64,000 nt of DNA from Trachythela sp. YZ-2020 (lineage: Eukaryota; Cnidaria; Anthozoa; Malacalcyonacea; Clavulariidae): positions 1,488,001-1,552,000 of the forward strand of contig JADLSH010000113.1 of NCBI GenBank assembly GCA_016169945.1. Reading direction: 5' to 3'. The notes below the pieces were generated by a model. It was not told where the DNA came from. It saw nothing but the letters and a program-made list of their open reading frames with translations, and searched no databases. A program made the translations under genes and the position numbers. Shown in pieces: positions 21,801 to 29,215 of this stretch. How positions within the stretch are numbered: the first letter of the stretch is position 1; every line of letters starts with the position of its first letter.

Positions 21801-24800
21801 AAACAGGGCCAGTATTTTTTGGACAGCAAGTTTTGACATCCTGGCTAAAAGCCTGCTGTTTGCAGTCAAAAATTGCAAAGGTTGGACTAGGAATCTCAGT
21901 TATTATTTATAAGACTTTCCTAGTTGTAAAGTCATTGTTACAGCTTTGTTGCATATTCATTCAGCTATCATTAAGAAATTATTGGGGGGGAGCACTGCTT
22001 GTCTGAAGATTGCATTTGTATATAGAGATAAAACCAACAAAAATAAAGCCATTGTTTTTTCAGTGCGGGCGGACATTTTTTGCAATTACATGCCGTCCAA
22101 GCCGAGATTGGAAGGTGTGTATTGTGGGACAGATTAATTCCCTTGCACACTTTTTGGTCTGACACACACACATTTTCATGACAGGTTCACATGTCTAGCA
22201 CATTTTTGTTATATTTAATAATAAAAACAGGGTCTGAAATTTGCAATAATCCTGATATCCACAGGATACTAAAATTTGATTTTGGATACCAAACTGTGAA
22301 TGACTTGTATCCCGACTGGATATTACAAAATTTCAAACATGTTAATGTTAAATGTCTCCAAGTGGTCTCCTAATAGCTTTTGAATATACAAGTCTGCCAC
22401 TCTGAGAATAACAAGCTATTCCACATTCAAGACTCGATGGTTTAGGGAAAACAAAACTTATGGTAACCATTATCCTGAGGTGGGATACCAGGGCTTTCAA
22501 TGGGGGGCACGCAATCGCGCGCGCCCACACGCGCCCAGACTCAATTGGGCGTGCGATTAATCGCGCGCGCAAATATCAGACATTGGAGCGACGCTAATGT
22601 TGAATTTTTCGTTTTATTTGTTTTGAGTTTCTCCGCGGAGCAAACCAGTAGTCTTTAAGCAATTAAATTTCTAAACCAATCAAAAACAATGTTTTATAAA
22701 AACCTTTTCACTCTACGCAAATTATGCATACTTGAAAGTGTTACAAAATCTGCGAGGTGTTATCAAATTACTTTCGAATTTCTCTTCGTGTGATCGGAAG
22801 TTTAGCGAATGGTGCTTTCAATCTGCGATAATTGTAGATGGCGAGCAAAGGTAAAGGTAGCAAAGTAGAACTTTCTACATTTTTGAGTTGGGGGAAGGAA
22901 AGTATAATCGGTTATGCCACGCGCCTAATTTTTATTTTCACTTTATTTGCGCTGAACTAAATTAAAACCTGTCAACTGCAAATAGCAAACATACATGTCT
23001 CGCCTGAAAACAATCGCTCGCTGTATTTATTTATAAAGCACTGCCATTGCAAAAATGACGTTACCTGGTTAATTGTTAACAACTGAAGTGAACATAAACA
23101 ATTCGGTGCTGGATGTGTTTGATTGCGAATGGCATTAAAACCACGAGAAAGTGTGATTTTTAACTATACCTTCAGACATTCGCTATTTTTATAAGACATA
23201 ATCAATTATATTGAACAATAATATATGACCTTAGTATGAATTTAGTAGTAAACTTTAGAAAGAATTAATACAATTGTTATATCATTTACTTTTTACGTGT
23301 ACTTTGTTTCGTTACGTAATTCAAGTTTAAACACTGAAAAATATGCTTATTTGGGTGTGTTTTTGTTTTTCTAAAGTTACTAAAAATAGCGCTGGGGAAA
23401 ATGTAGAAAACACCTCATTTATTGAATATTAAGATCGCGAGCGCAGCAAGAATTGCACGCGCAATCAAGCGCGCGCAAATTTTTGACCTTGAAAGCCCTG
23501 GGATACTGGATTCTCAGGGGGGATACTAAAACTTGGAATCCTGGTATCCCAGTTGGATACTGAAAAATAATTTAGATTTCAGACCAGATTTCAGTAAAAT
23601 TGTACACCTAAAAGCCAGAAAAAATAATTGCCTGCACAATATTTTGAGGCTGTCCAAGCATGATGTTAGCCAGACTTTAATATTGTTTGCATGTTCTGCG
23701 ACGGCTTCAAACTGGTGCATGCTGTTATCTTAATAGTATTCTATCTTTAGGCTGGGCTGACATTTCACCTCGGTTAAAGCCTGTTTATATGATCCTGGCT
23801 AGGTAGGACGGGACAGTTGCCAAGATTCCAGTCGTAATATAAACTATATCGAGTGTTTATATGATCTGATTCTATCCTGCCTAGCCGGGACGAAAATGCT
23901 TTTGAACATGGGTATACTGTACCGTATTTACTCGTTTGAGCGCCGTGGCGCTCTTTAAATTTTCAGAGCTTCAGATGCGGCGCTCATTTGGGGGGGGCCC
24001 TCAATCGAGTAAATACGGTATCTATACTTTCTACAAAAATGCATGATGCCTAGAACTCATTGTCCATATAAATGTGCCATCCTGCCTAGGCGAGTTTCCT
24101 GGCTAGGTGGGATAGCAATGTCCTGTCCCACCTAGCCGGGATTATATAAACAAACCATTCCCCAGGCTGAAACTAAGTTCACTCACCTCTAAATCATGTT
24201 GTTGATAAAGTTGCCAAGGTTGAAGAAACTCGCTCGGCGTTTTCGTCTGCAACATTTTCATCTCTCGTTCATGTTCCAGGACGTCCCTCTTGTAGCGTTC
24301 TTCATCGCTCATCTCGGGCGTGAGCAACCACATCAAGGCAAATACCAAAAAGAACATCAAAATACCACCGAACACAAATCCATTCATAAATGATGATGAT
24401 GGCAACATGAAGTATAAAAATACAATCACAGAAACTAAAAGCATGTTGTATAACGGTATTTCGGTGTATGTTACAGCCTTGTCCTGCTTAACCGGGGTGC
24501 CGACTGTTGAATTTATATCCCCTAAACCAATGGGCATTATCAACCTCGAACTATCAGCCAATGCTGAGGCCAGGAACCCTTTTGTTTTAGGCCGTTCGCC
24601 ATGGCTCCTTCCTTCCCCTTTTTCATGACTACTTCCTTTGCCAAAATGCGTCCTATGCTCGACTTCTTTCTTTAGTAAAGAGCTCAAAGACATTGCAGAA
24701 TGCACAACTGGATTATCTCTTCGTTTTTCTACGGGTGGGCTGGTCGAAAGACGGTCGTTCGAATCGAAAACGTCGTTTGGGGAGTGAGGACTCGCGTCTT

Positions 24801-25245
24801 GTTCCTGTTCAAAATGAGACGTCTTAAAAACAATCTCCCCCACGCTGTCATTTGGCCGATCTTGTTGTGTCTGCTCGTCGAAACTTAACGCTTCGCTGCC
24901 GCTGTTTAAACTTGGGGATTTGGGCAGGAACGATAAAGATAGGGCAGATAAAATGGAGCTTGTCCCAGAGCTGGGCGAAGCCGCTTCGTCATTTTCGTTG
25001 CTTTGAGAATTTCCATTTTTCACTTCCCCGCTCGATTCAGACTGGACATCTGGGCCATCTGGCAAGCTGTCTTTGCGAACGATTGAAATCTCTTCGTCCG
25101 ATTCATTCGCATCGTCTCGGCTGTAGCGGATCGAGAAAAGATCCAATCGTTTTTGAGTCTCGTCCTGTTGTTGTACTGTTGGTTCGGCCTTTCTAATTCG
25201 TGAAGGCAAAGGGGGTCTTGGTGGCCCCGATTTTTTCGATATCAT
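9801..25245 (-). CDS. TEX2: TEX2, SMP-domain ER contact-site lipid transfer protein
   Basis: Putative lipid transporter anchored in the ER at membrane contact sites. Exons in transcript order: 24187-25245, 13141-13562, 12666-12942, 12082-12467, 10862-11128, 10556-10676, 9801-9884. All are GT-AG and the phases close; the product is 871 aa. Residues 1 to about 260 are Ser/Pro/Glu-rich and low in complexity. A two-helix membrane hairpin lies at about 267-308 (YNMLLVSVIVFLYF and GGILMFFLVFALMWLL). Then comes a PH-like segment (GWFFKASHYNP, RLWAKKYPIYLKL). The SMP region follows from about residue 495 (LTWVNALLGRLFWDVW, IWVDLDVDYEGG, RGTLAANIPPPP, ARPKLGERNVRLTHVTEWIE, and FVLPNMEDLTIRIMDS at the end). 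The start is set at the first in-frame ATG (25245); the frame stays open to a TTG at 25290 and an in-frame TAA lies just above that, so an upstream non-coding exon is possible. Intron 1 (13563-24186) hosts two genes on the other strand. Confidence 0.95.
10715..10830 (+). repeat. Single diverged 114-bp SINE-body unit, TEX2 intron
   Basis: GATGATCCTTACTGGACATC, GAAGAACAGTTCA and CCAGTATAAATAAAGTTAGT are the plus-orientation version of the 114-bp unit arrayed at 46998-48048. No neighbouring units. Confidence 0.6.
11180..11470 (+). repeat. SINE-like element, TEX2 intron
   Basis: The tRNA-like segment GAGGTTAGCGCGCTGCCCC resembles an A box. Downstream are GGGTTTTTCTCCGGGTACTCC and TTTTCCTCCC, the same body words as in the SINE at 58165-58460. 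The B box is not clear. Confidence 0.5.
11885..12060. mobile_element. MITE with TTAA target duplication, 22 bp from a TEX2 exon
   Basis: Inverted ends are CCTGGTTCACACTAGCAATT (from about 11890) and its near-complement AATTGCCAGTGTGAACCAGG ending at 12054. TTAA flanks both sides (11885-11888 and 12057-12060). The right end lies 22 bp from the edge of the TEX2 exon at 12082, on the donor side. No ORF. Confidence 0.7.
12520..12640. repeat. Small foldback element, TEX2 intron
   Basis: AAAATTTCGAGTGAAAAATT near 12524 is inverted as AATTTTCGCTCAAAATTTTC ending near 12630. Between them are CTTAAGGCCTAGCCAGGA and CTCCTATAGTTAGGTCTAAA, also complementary. Related words occur at 61805-61830 and 62830-62870. 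Confidence 0.5.
13690..13890 (+). repeat. Diverged 114-bp unit copies in TEX2 intron 1
   Basis: CTATTCTGGACCTCTAGGAA, GAACTGATAGAGCTACCCAG, TATAAATATCAGGTTAGTTT and TTTACTGGATTTCTAGGGAG match the 114-bp repeat family in plus orientation, about one and a half units. Confidence 0.55.
13951..14795 (+). repeat. Three tandem copies of a roughly 320-bp sequence upstream of RING-Kelch copy 1
   Basis: Copies begin near 13951, 14275 and 14597. Each carries CTTAAATAATGCTTTGTAGT, GAATTCAAGTTCCAAGTATT, ATTTTATGCATACTTG and AGAACACAGTTTGATATC in the same order. The third copy is truncated at the start of the segmental duplication. A short open frame in the first copy (14053-14241) is not conserved in the others, so I do not call it a gene. 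No equivalent lies upstream of copy 2. Confidence 0.75.
14946..16481 (+). CDS. RING-zinc finger-coiled coil-Kelch protein, copy 1 (intronless, nested in TEX2)
   Basis: Predicted E3 ubiquitin ligase with a Kelch substrate-binding propeller, 511 aa. A C3HC4 RING has C25, C28, C38, H42, C45, C48, C60 and C63. TRAF/SIAH-type Cys/His fingers follow at about 90-165 (CDHASRGCRELI, CTNAGCAEVM, CQFRKIVCDECG). A short coiled coil is at 172-205, and six Kelch blades run from about 222 to 511 with diglycines in VCGGYDG, VGGGWTG, LTGGRDR, LIGGVNE and VMGGYDY. In the fourth blade the diglycine is broken (VFGRTSK, where copy 2 has VFGGQTSK) by a 3-base deletion. The gene has a single exon, an ATG after a conserved leader shared with copy 2, and AATAAA at 16642. 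It lies antisense inside TEX2 intron 1. The biochemical role is inferred from domains only. Confidence 0.92.
   Translation: MARRNSFGGYEVERFENKVDGRLQCSICLKVLKDPVQCPNEHYFCRSCIRKNLQENSESCPMCQHHLTEETLTKPPRILIDLLQNLMIRCDHASRGCRELIKLEFLDQHVRSCSYSPTRCTNAGCAEVMNQHEKERHERALCQFRKIVCDECGERLIWRSSRVHPCFMRKEMDELARRLNAVQNDTRELKDEVKQVKLTQEEMTYLTKEATERCDLFTGRQNILVCGGYDGKTVLNSVESYSWPENSWTLEPAMKEKREAASAFVHEREIYVGGGWTGTKDLDSIESLNVDKIEWIKSPVKMPIKCAGHTIVCHENTAVLTGGRDRDNVSDGIYDMQLNPPYGTKLLTQMPEPRCDHGCQIIDNQVMVFGRTSKYVKDAKNTVYVFDINNNECRTLLPLPFAISEMATVSYKGNVILIGGVNEKAQTLNSVVTYDVKTGKIKMLPCLNHKRAASAAVITGNVIIVMGGYDYETTTYLNSVECLDLSTNVWRELSPMTTKRGAPTAVLKPIS
16482..17675 (+). other. 3' flank of RING-Kelch copy 1, part of the segmental duplication
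   Basis: Sequence after the stop codon is nearly identical to 21582-22482 plus 23507-23773. It includes a poly(A) signal, repeated GGGATACTGG words around 17395-17460 and no convincing coding region; short open frames on either strand are not preserved between the two copies. GGATAC at 17403-17408 is the empty site of the element found at 22489-23500 in copy 2. Confidence 0.75.
16642..16647 (+). terminator. Poly(A) signal of RING-Kelch copy 1
   Basis: AATAAA lies 161 bp after the stop codon and is conserved in copy 2. Confidence 0.7.
17676..17987. mobile_element. MITE with TTAA ends, copy 1
   Basis: Termini are AGCCTGTTTATATGATCCTG (from 17680), then GCTAGG, and the inverted CCTAGCCGGAATCATATAAA, CAAGCCC to 17983. 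TTAA occurs at 17676-17679 and 17984-17987. Internal GATGGGAC/GTCCCATC words are also paired. The same element sits at the equivalent place at 23774-24157. Confidence 0.75.
18003..18110 (+). repeat. Solitary 80-bp repeat unit
   Basis: ACGTTTGAGATATCTTTTTC, AGGCAGTTCAGAC and CCACGGCAGCTTATTGAAGA match the unit arrayed at 8541-9020, with one full copy and a second start. Confidence 0.7.
18120..19030. other. Gene-free stretch of TEX2 intron 1
   Basis: AT-rich. I see no gene-like open frame with recognisable motifs, splice structure or repeat array. Short open frames (18428-18682 and the start of 18860-19180) read as low-complexity hydrophobic text and are not supported. Confidence 0.5.
19031..19626 (+). 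mobile_element. Merlin/IS1595-like DNA transposon remnant
   Basis: 26-bp terminal inverted repeats start GGATCAATTGAAGTTATCGA (19031, then CCCCCC) and end at 19626; 25 of 26 positions match by eye. Between them is a decayed ISXO2-type DDE transposase (19262-19545). A partial extra copy of the terminus, GGATTGAAGTATACGACC, lies at about 19098. I could not find a clear target-site duplication. The class is assigned from the transposase motifs. Confidence 0.75.
19262..19545 (+). pseudogene. Broken ISXO2-like (Merlin) transposase
   Basis: Frame 1 reads RPGSLVYSDEWAAYNRVG, with the family's conserved SDEW..Y around the second catalytic Asp, and runs to a stop near 19414. From about 19388 the signal continues in another frame with VNHSLFFVDPVTDVHTQNIE, then SYWNRSKVKLKTMRGVRRDM, which matches the VNHS..FVDP..G.HT..IE..W block and its catalytic Glu. 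A TAA then interrupts LPA*LDKFMWRE. There is at least one frameshift and one stop, and the N-terminal half is missing, so the gene is dead. The motif assignment is from family knowledge. Confidence 0.8.
20022..21581 (+). CDS. RING-zinc finger-coiled coil-Kelch protein, copy 2 (intronless, nested in TEX2)
   Basis: 519-aa paralogue of the 14946-16481 gene, co-linear throughout with only scattered substitutions. The RING ligands (C3HC4 at 25-63), the TRAF/SIAH-like fingers, the coiled coil and six Kelch blades are all intact, including the fourth-blade GG (VFGGQTSK) that copy 1 has lost. The length difference comes from a tandem duplication of the heptad-like KDEVKQV in the coiled coil (around 20588-20632) plus the extra blade-4 residue. 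The 5' leader and 3'UTR are also shared with copy 1, so the duplication was genomic and not a second retroposition. AATAAA is at 21741. Predicted cytosolic E3 ligase or adaptor; substrate unknown. Confidence 0.92.
   Translation: MARRNSFGGYEEERFENKVDGRLECSICLKVLKDPVQCPNEHYFCRSCIRKNLHENSESCPMCQHHLTEETLTKPPRILIDLLQNLMIRCDHASRGCRELIKLEFLDRHVRSCGYSPTRCTNAGCAEVMNRHEKERHERELCQFRKIVCDDCGEQVIWMSSRVHPCFMRKEMDELARRLNVVQNDTREVKDEVKQVKDEVKQVKLTQEEMTYLTKEATERCDLFTGRQNILVCGGEDGKTALNSVESYSWPENSWTLEPAMKEKRSAASAFVHEREIYVSGGWTGTKKFDSIESLNVDKIEWIKSPVKMPIKCNGHTIVCHENTAVLTGGLDGDNVSDGIYDMQLNPPYGTKLLTQMPEPKCYHGCQIIDNQVMVFGGQTSKYLKDAKNTVYVFDINNNECKTLLPLPFAIAEMATVSYKGNVILIGGVNEKVQTLNSVVMYDVKTGNIKMLPCLNHKRAASAAVITGNVIIVMGGYVYETKTCLNSVECLDLSTNVWRELSPMTTKRGFATAVLKPIS
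21582..22482 (+). other. 3' flank of RING-Kelch copy 2
   Basis: Duplicate of 16482-17402, with small indels, for example around 21985-22015, where a stretch differs from copy 1. It includes the 3'UTR; no coding region is supported. Confidence 0.7.
21741..21746 (+). terminator. Poly(A) signal of RING-Kelch copy 2
   Basis: AATAAA lies 160 bp after the stop codon, in sequence shared with copy 1. Confidence 0.7.
22489..23500. mobile_element. Non-autonomous DNA transposon inserted in duplicate 2
   Basis: A 1012-bp insertion with inverted ends CAGGGCTTTCAA and TTGAAAGCCCTG is flanked by GGATAC on both sides (22483-22488 and 23501-23506). Subterminal GC-rich words CACGCAATCGCGCGCG and GCGCGCAATCAAGCGCGCGC are partly complementary. 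The paralogous segment has the uninterrupted site at 17403-17408. I find no transposase inside. The CAGGG end resembles hAT elements, but those make 8-bp duplications, so the class is open. Confidence 0.85.
23774..24157. mobile_element. MITE with TTAA end, copy 2, carrying a nested insertion
   Basis: Counterpart of 17676-17987: AGCCTGTTTATATGATCCTG after TTAA at 23774, and CCTAGCCGGGATTATATAAA near 24132-24150. It is interrupted by the 23920-24020 element and has lost about 20 bp present in copy 1. Its right end is within about 30 bp of the TEX2 exon 1 donor at 24186. Confidence 0.7.
23920..24020. mobile_element. About 100-bp MITE (TACCGTATTTACTCG ends)
   Basis: TACCGTATTTACTCG (23920-23934) and CGAGTAAATACGGTA (24006-24020) are perfect inverted repeats around a GGCGCTC-rich centre. 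The sequence is absent from the paralogous position near 17820, so it inserted after the segmental duplication. Confidence 0.8.
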
Positions 25246-25290
25246 TTTCGATCTAACAGCGAACGTTGGTTTTGGCTGGAGGCTTGACAA

Positions 25291-26336
25291 CTGCGCCCTA
25301 ATTTAGGCATAATAAACAGGCAAAAACCACAAAATTCTGGCTAAAACATTTGTCAAATTGACCCGATTTCTGCCATTGATATTAGAGCGAAATTTCGCGT
25401 AAACATTGAACACGAGGCGAGCCTGTTGTGCTAAGGCGGTCTTTGTTGGTGAATGGGGCAACTACTTGGTCTTGCAAGAATATTTTTGGTTAGCTGTCGT
25501 TTGCATCTAACGATGGACAGTCGCAGATATAAACATGTGTGTTTTGATTTGAAACGTATTAATCTTACTTTATACCTCTACCGTAGGTGGAGGGTGTTGT
25601 TTATACCCTGTTTTGACTTCATCACTAATTTCCACCTTAGCTGTGTTTCGTGATCAGACATGGGTGGAATATGGCGAAATTCAGAGACACCCTAGTAAGC
25701 CTTCGATTTGGTAGGGCGTAAACTGCTTCCTTCACAACATAGTTCTCAGCTGCAATTAGAGATGATTAAATACCCTCTTTACCTTTCAGTCTCTCAACTT
25801 GGGTAACCTTAAACCCATCCATATCCCATCTCACATCCGCGTATTTTACATAGCCCATCTTTTCTAGGCTCACTTAGCCCACCTTAGACCATCTTTATAC
25901 CCCACCTAACAATAAATATTCATCAATTCATTCAATCAATCAATTTTCATTAATTACTTCAGTTAATTCCAACCAAATTAATTTACCAGTCTAAAAGCTG
26001 AATGTACGTACAAGAAACAATGGGCTTTTTATTCAATTTTAACGTTTAATGAAAAACCATTTTTTATTTACAATACAAATATAAGAACGAAGCAACCACA
26101 ATAGAAGAAAAATGGATATCTATTTGCCAATAATTGTTTGAAAAAACTGGATAAAAAGCTTGTTGACTATATTAATTGCACCCTTTTTCGTTTAAACAGT
26201 TGGATTTTTCAATTTGCCAAAAACAACAGACGGAGAAAAGAATTAAAATTGGGACATTATAAATAGTTTCAGCCACACAAAAATAGTCTCACACCTACAG
26301 AAGACAGGAGTGAATATTGGTCAAAAAGATTCAACA
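25291..26336. other. Intergenic region between TEX2 and the discoidin/fibrinogen gene
   Basis: Contains the TEX2 5' end and presumed promoter (about 25250-25450) and the promoter of the plus-strand gene. No TATA box, motif or repeat is recognised with confidence. The open frame at 25453-25653 has no recognisable features. Confidence 0.5.
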
Positions 26337-28493
26337 ATGTCTGCCATTAGAGGCATTATATTTCAGTGTGTTTTTCTGGTCCTTTTTGCGAAGGCTGAAG
26401 GCACAAAAATTGCTTGTTGCGAAGATATCAAAGCTCTGTTAAAAAACAAAACAGTGGCATATCAAACTGTGTGTTTGGGCAAAGATACCAGACTCTCCAG
26501 CAATTGTTGTCGAGACATCGAAATTGAAATCGAGAAACATCGCTACGCCTACAAAATGCTGTGTCCTGCGGAACCGCATCCAACACTGATAGTTCCAAGT
26601 CCAACAAGTTTGTATACTTTGACTTTGCCTGTTAAACCTGTTTTTGTTTTTACTTGTTTTATGAAATATGTGACAACAGTTACTTGTATTTGAATTCGCG
26701 CAATCGCGCGGTATTAGAATTCGTAAGTGCATACCATCGTTTTTAATATAAATGGAATAATTGCTAAAGATTTTTTGATATGTTTTGTTTAGCTCCTTCA
26801 GTAGCTCCATGTTATAATACTCCACTGGGAGTTGAGAATGGAAGCATTCCAGATTTTTCCATGATGTCATCGTCAGTTAGAAGTGCCACGCATTTGCCAC
26901 ATTTTGGTCGTCTGAAAAATCAACTTGGTGGTTGCGCATGGATACCTGCGAACAACGCTGACCGTAACACATCGTGGCTTCAAGTTGACTTGGGTAGTCT
27001 GACAAACGTGTCAGCGGTCGCTACCCAGGGCAGTTGTTCAGATGATCAATGGACAAAATCGTACGTCATCGTGTATAGCGAAAATGGCATGGATTGGACA
27101 ACATATCGTGAATTTGGTCAAAAGGTGACTCAGTCTGTTGGTCGATTGGCCAGCCAACCAGCCAGTTATTATCTCACAATTATCCCTTTATTTACAGATA
27201 TTCATTGGTAACAGCAACCGTACTGGTATCGTAACCAATTATTTCAAATCTCCAATTGTTGCCCGATATGTGAGGATTTCGCCCAGAACTTGGCACGGGG
27301 ATGCTGCCTTGCGGGTGGAGTTGTACAGTTGTCACACAGTAAGTATAGTGTGTACGTTTATAAGTCTAAGATCGATTATAGAGGTGTTCATATTAGAGAA
27401 GTGTCCGTATTAGAGGGGTGTCCGTGTTAGAGAAGTGTCCGTATTAGAGAAGTGTCCGTATTAGAGAAATGTCGGTATTAGAGAGGTGTCTGTATTGGAG
27501 GGGTGTCCATATTATAGAGGTGTCCGTATTAATGAGTTGTCTGTATCAGAGAAGTGTCCCTATTAGAGAGGTTGTCTGTATTAGAGAGGTGTCTGTTTTA
27601 GAGAATTGTCGGTGTTAGAGAAGTGTCCGTATTGGAAAGGTGTCCATATTGGACAGGTGTCCGTATTAATGAGTTGTTTATTAAGAAGTGTCCCTATTAG
27701 AGAGGTTGTCCGTATTAGAGAGGTGTCTGTATAAGAGAGATTATTTTTAGAGTATAATTTTGTCGGGACATTCTAGGAAACGCAAGGCTATGATAGTTTC
27801 TGTGTATTTCTATCAATTTTCTAGTCATTCCCCAAATGGTCTGTAACCAAACCACAAAGTTGCTTGGACCATGTAAAAAACGGTTTAAAAACCAACGGCT
27901 ACTACAACATTTATGACGCCAGCTCAAACCTCATCACCGTTTACTGTGATATGACGTCCGAGCCTGGAAAAGTCTGGACACTAGTCATGTCCTGGGCTAC
28001 AAGCAATAAAGACATGACAGAATTTCAATCGAAGGTATTATCTGAAGATGCACCAGTGGATGAAAGTTTACCAAACTGGAACAGATACCGAATGAGTTTG
28101 AGCATGATGAATGACCTTAGTACCCAGTCCACTCACTGGCGAGCGACCTGCAGCTTTCCGACCCATGGCGTTGACTATGTTGATTACGTCAGAGGCAAAT
28201 TTGTCAGTTTTGATGTCGTGAATTTTTTAGGAGGTAGAGTTTGCAAGAGAGTAGAAAACGTGAATATTCGTGGCCATCAGTGCAGTGATTGTGATTTGCC
28301 GTGGTGGCAAATTAGTGGCAGTCATTTTCTTCACACAGACAGCACTTACCCCACTTGCGGTTTTGATGCAACACAAGGCGCCTCTTATGAGGAAGATAAT
28401 TTTGGCTGCTATGGTGCAGTAAATCCTAATTTCCGCTGTACGGCCGACGCAAGTGCTACAACAAACTGGTGGTTTGGTGGAAATGTCGCATAA
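26337..28493 (+). CDS. Secreted F5/8 type C (discoidin) plus fibrinogen-like domain protein
   Basis: Four exons, 26337-26607, 26793-27124, 27198-27338 and 27825-28493, with GT-AG introns of phase 1, 0 and 0; 470 aa. The start is the ATG at 26337; the frame extends upstream only to a GTG. A signal peptide is visible (MSAIRGIIFQCVFLVLFAKA). A short Cys-rich head (ACCEDIKALL, SNCCRDIEIE, YKMLCPAEP) precedes a Ser/Pro linker. Residues about 95-248 form an F5/8C domain (PLGVENGSIPDFSMMSSS, SWLQVDLGSLTNVSAVATQG, YFKSPIVARYVRISPRTWHG, ALRVELYSC). Residues 265-470 resemble the start of a fibrinogen-type domain (SCLDHVKNG, NGYYNIYDA, VYCDMTSEPGKVWTLVMSW). The Cys-rich remainder (CSDCDLPWW, NFRCTADAS) is the type seen in cnidarian secreted fibrinogen-related proteins. 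Probable extracellular adhesion or recognition role; the ligand is unknown. Confidence 0.87.
27371..27745. repeat. Minisatellite, unit about 18 bp, intron 3 of the discoidin/fibrinogen gene
   Basis: Over fifteen degenerate copies of GTCCGTATTAGAGAGGT fill most of the intron. This is the reverse complement of the unit at 6843-7250. Confidence 0.9.
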
Positions 28494-28582
28494 AACACTC
28501 TTCATGATATTTTCTGGAAAAACATTTTCTAATTACCTCGCTTGTATAACTTATTAAGGGTTAATGTTTCATTTAGATGAAT

Positions 28583-28588
28583 AATAAA
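28583..28588 (+). terminator. Poly(A) signal of the discoidin/fibrinogen gene
   Basis: AATAAA lies 89 bp after the stop codon at 28493. Confidence 0.6.
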
Positions 28589-28619
28589 TCTATTATCCAC
28601 TACTGGTTTCACTTACTGA

Positions 28620-29060
28620 AATTAAACTAAACTAATTTTATTTATACTAGATAGCTCTATCAGTTCTAAACTGTCCTCCCTAGAGATCCAGTAAGAGTCA
28701 CCTCTTATTGATCCAGTGTTACTACAGGAAGAAACCTGAACTAAACTAACTTTATTTATACTGAATAGCTCTATCAGTTCTAAACTGTCCTTCCTAGAGA
28801 TCCAGTATTACGGTCACCTCTTATTGGTCCAGTGTTACTACAGGAGGAAACCTAAACTAAACTAACTATATTTATACTGGATAGTTCTATCAGTTCTAAA
28901 CTGTTCTCCCTAGAGGTCCAGTAAGAGTCATCTCTTATTGATCCAGTGTTACTGCAGGAGGAAACCTAAACTAAACTAACTTTATTTATACTGGATAGTT
29001 CTATCAGTTCTAAACTGTCCTTCCTAGAGGTCCAGTATTACGGTCATCTCTATACATAAG
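28620..29060 (-). repeat. 114-bp tandem array (about four units)
   Basis: Units run from TTTATACTGGATAGCTCTAT through CAGTTCTAAACTG, CCTAGAGGTCCAGTA, TTATTGATCCAGTGTTACTA to CAGGAGGAAACC. They are immediately followed on the right by a reverse-oriented SINE head at 29065-29215. Confidence 0.85.
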
Positions 29061-29064
29061 AACT

Positions 29065-29215
29065 CGTGTACCCAAGGAAAACCTTTGCCGTTTGGTCAAA
29101 CTGGAAGCACTCTTCTCACATACGACTTACGTGGAAATATTATCAGAACCTCGGTCATAGAGATGAAAGGAACATGCACTAACCACTGTGCCATCATGCA
29201 CAATCGCTTAATACG
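29065..29215 (-). repeat. SINE head, reverse orientation, joined to the 114-bp array
   Basis: AAACTGGAAGCACTCTTCTC, ATTATCAGAACCTCGGTCAT, AGAGATGAAAGGAACATGCA and CTAACCACTGTG are the reverse complement of a decayed tRNA-like head; the last is the complement of the A-box-like CACAGTGGTTAG. Confidence 0.6.

Noticed and set aside
25246..25290. Upstream extension of TEX2 starting at a TTG
   Set aside because: No ATG in the extension and an in-frame TAA just above it. The first ATG at 25245 is the simpler start.
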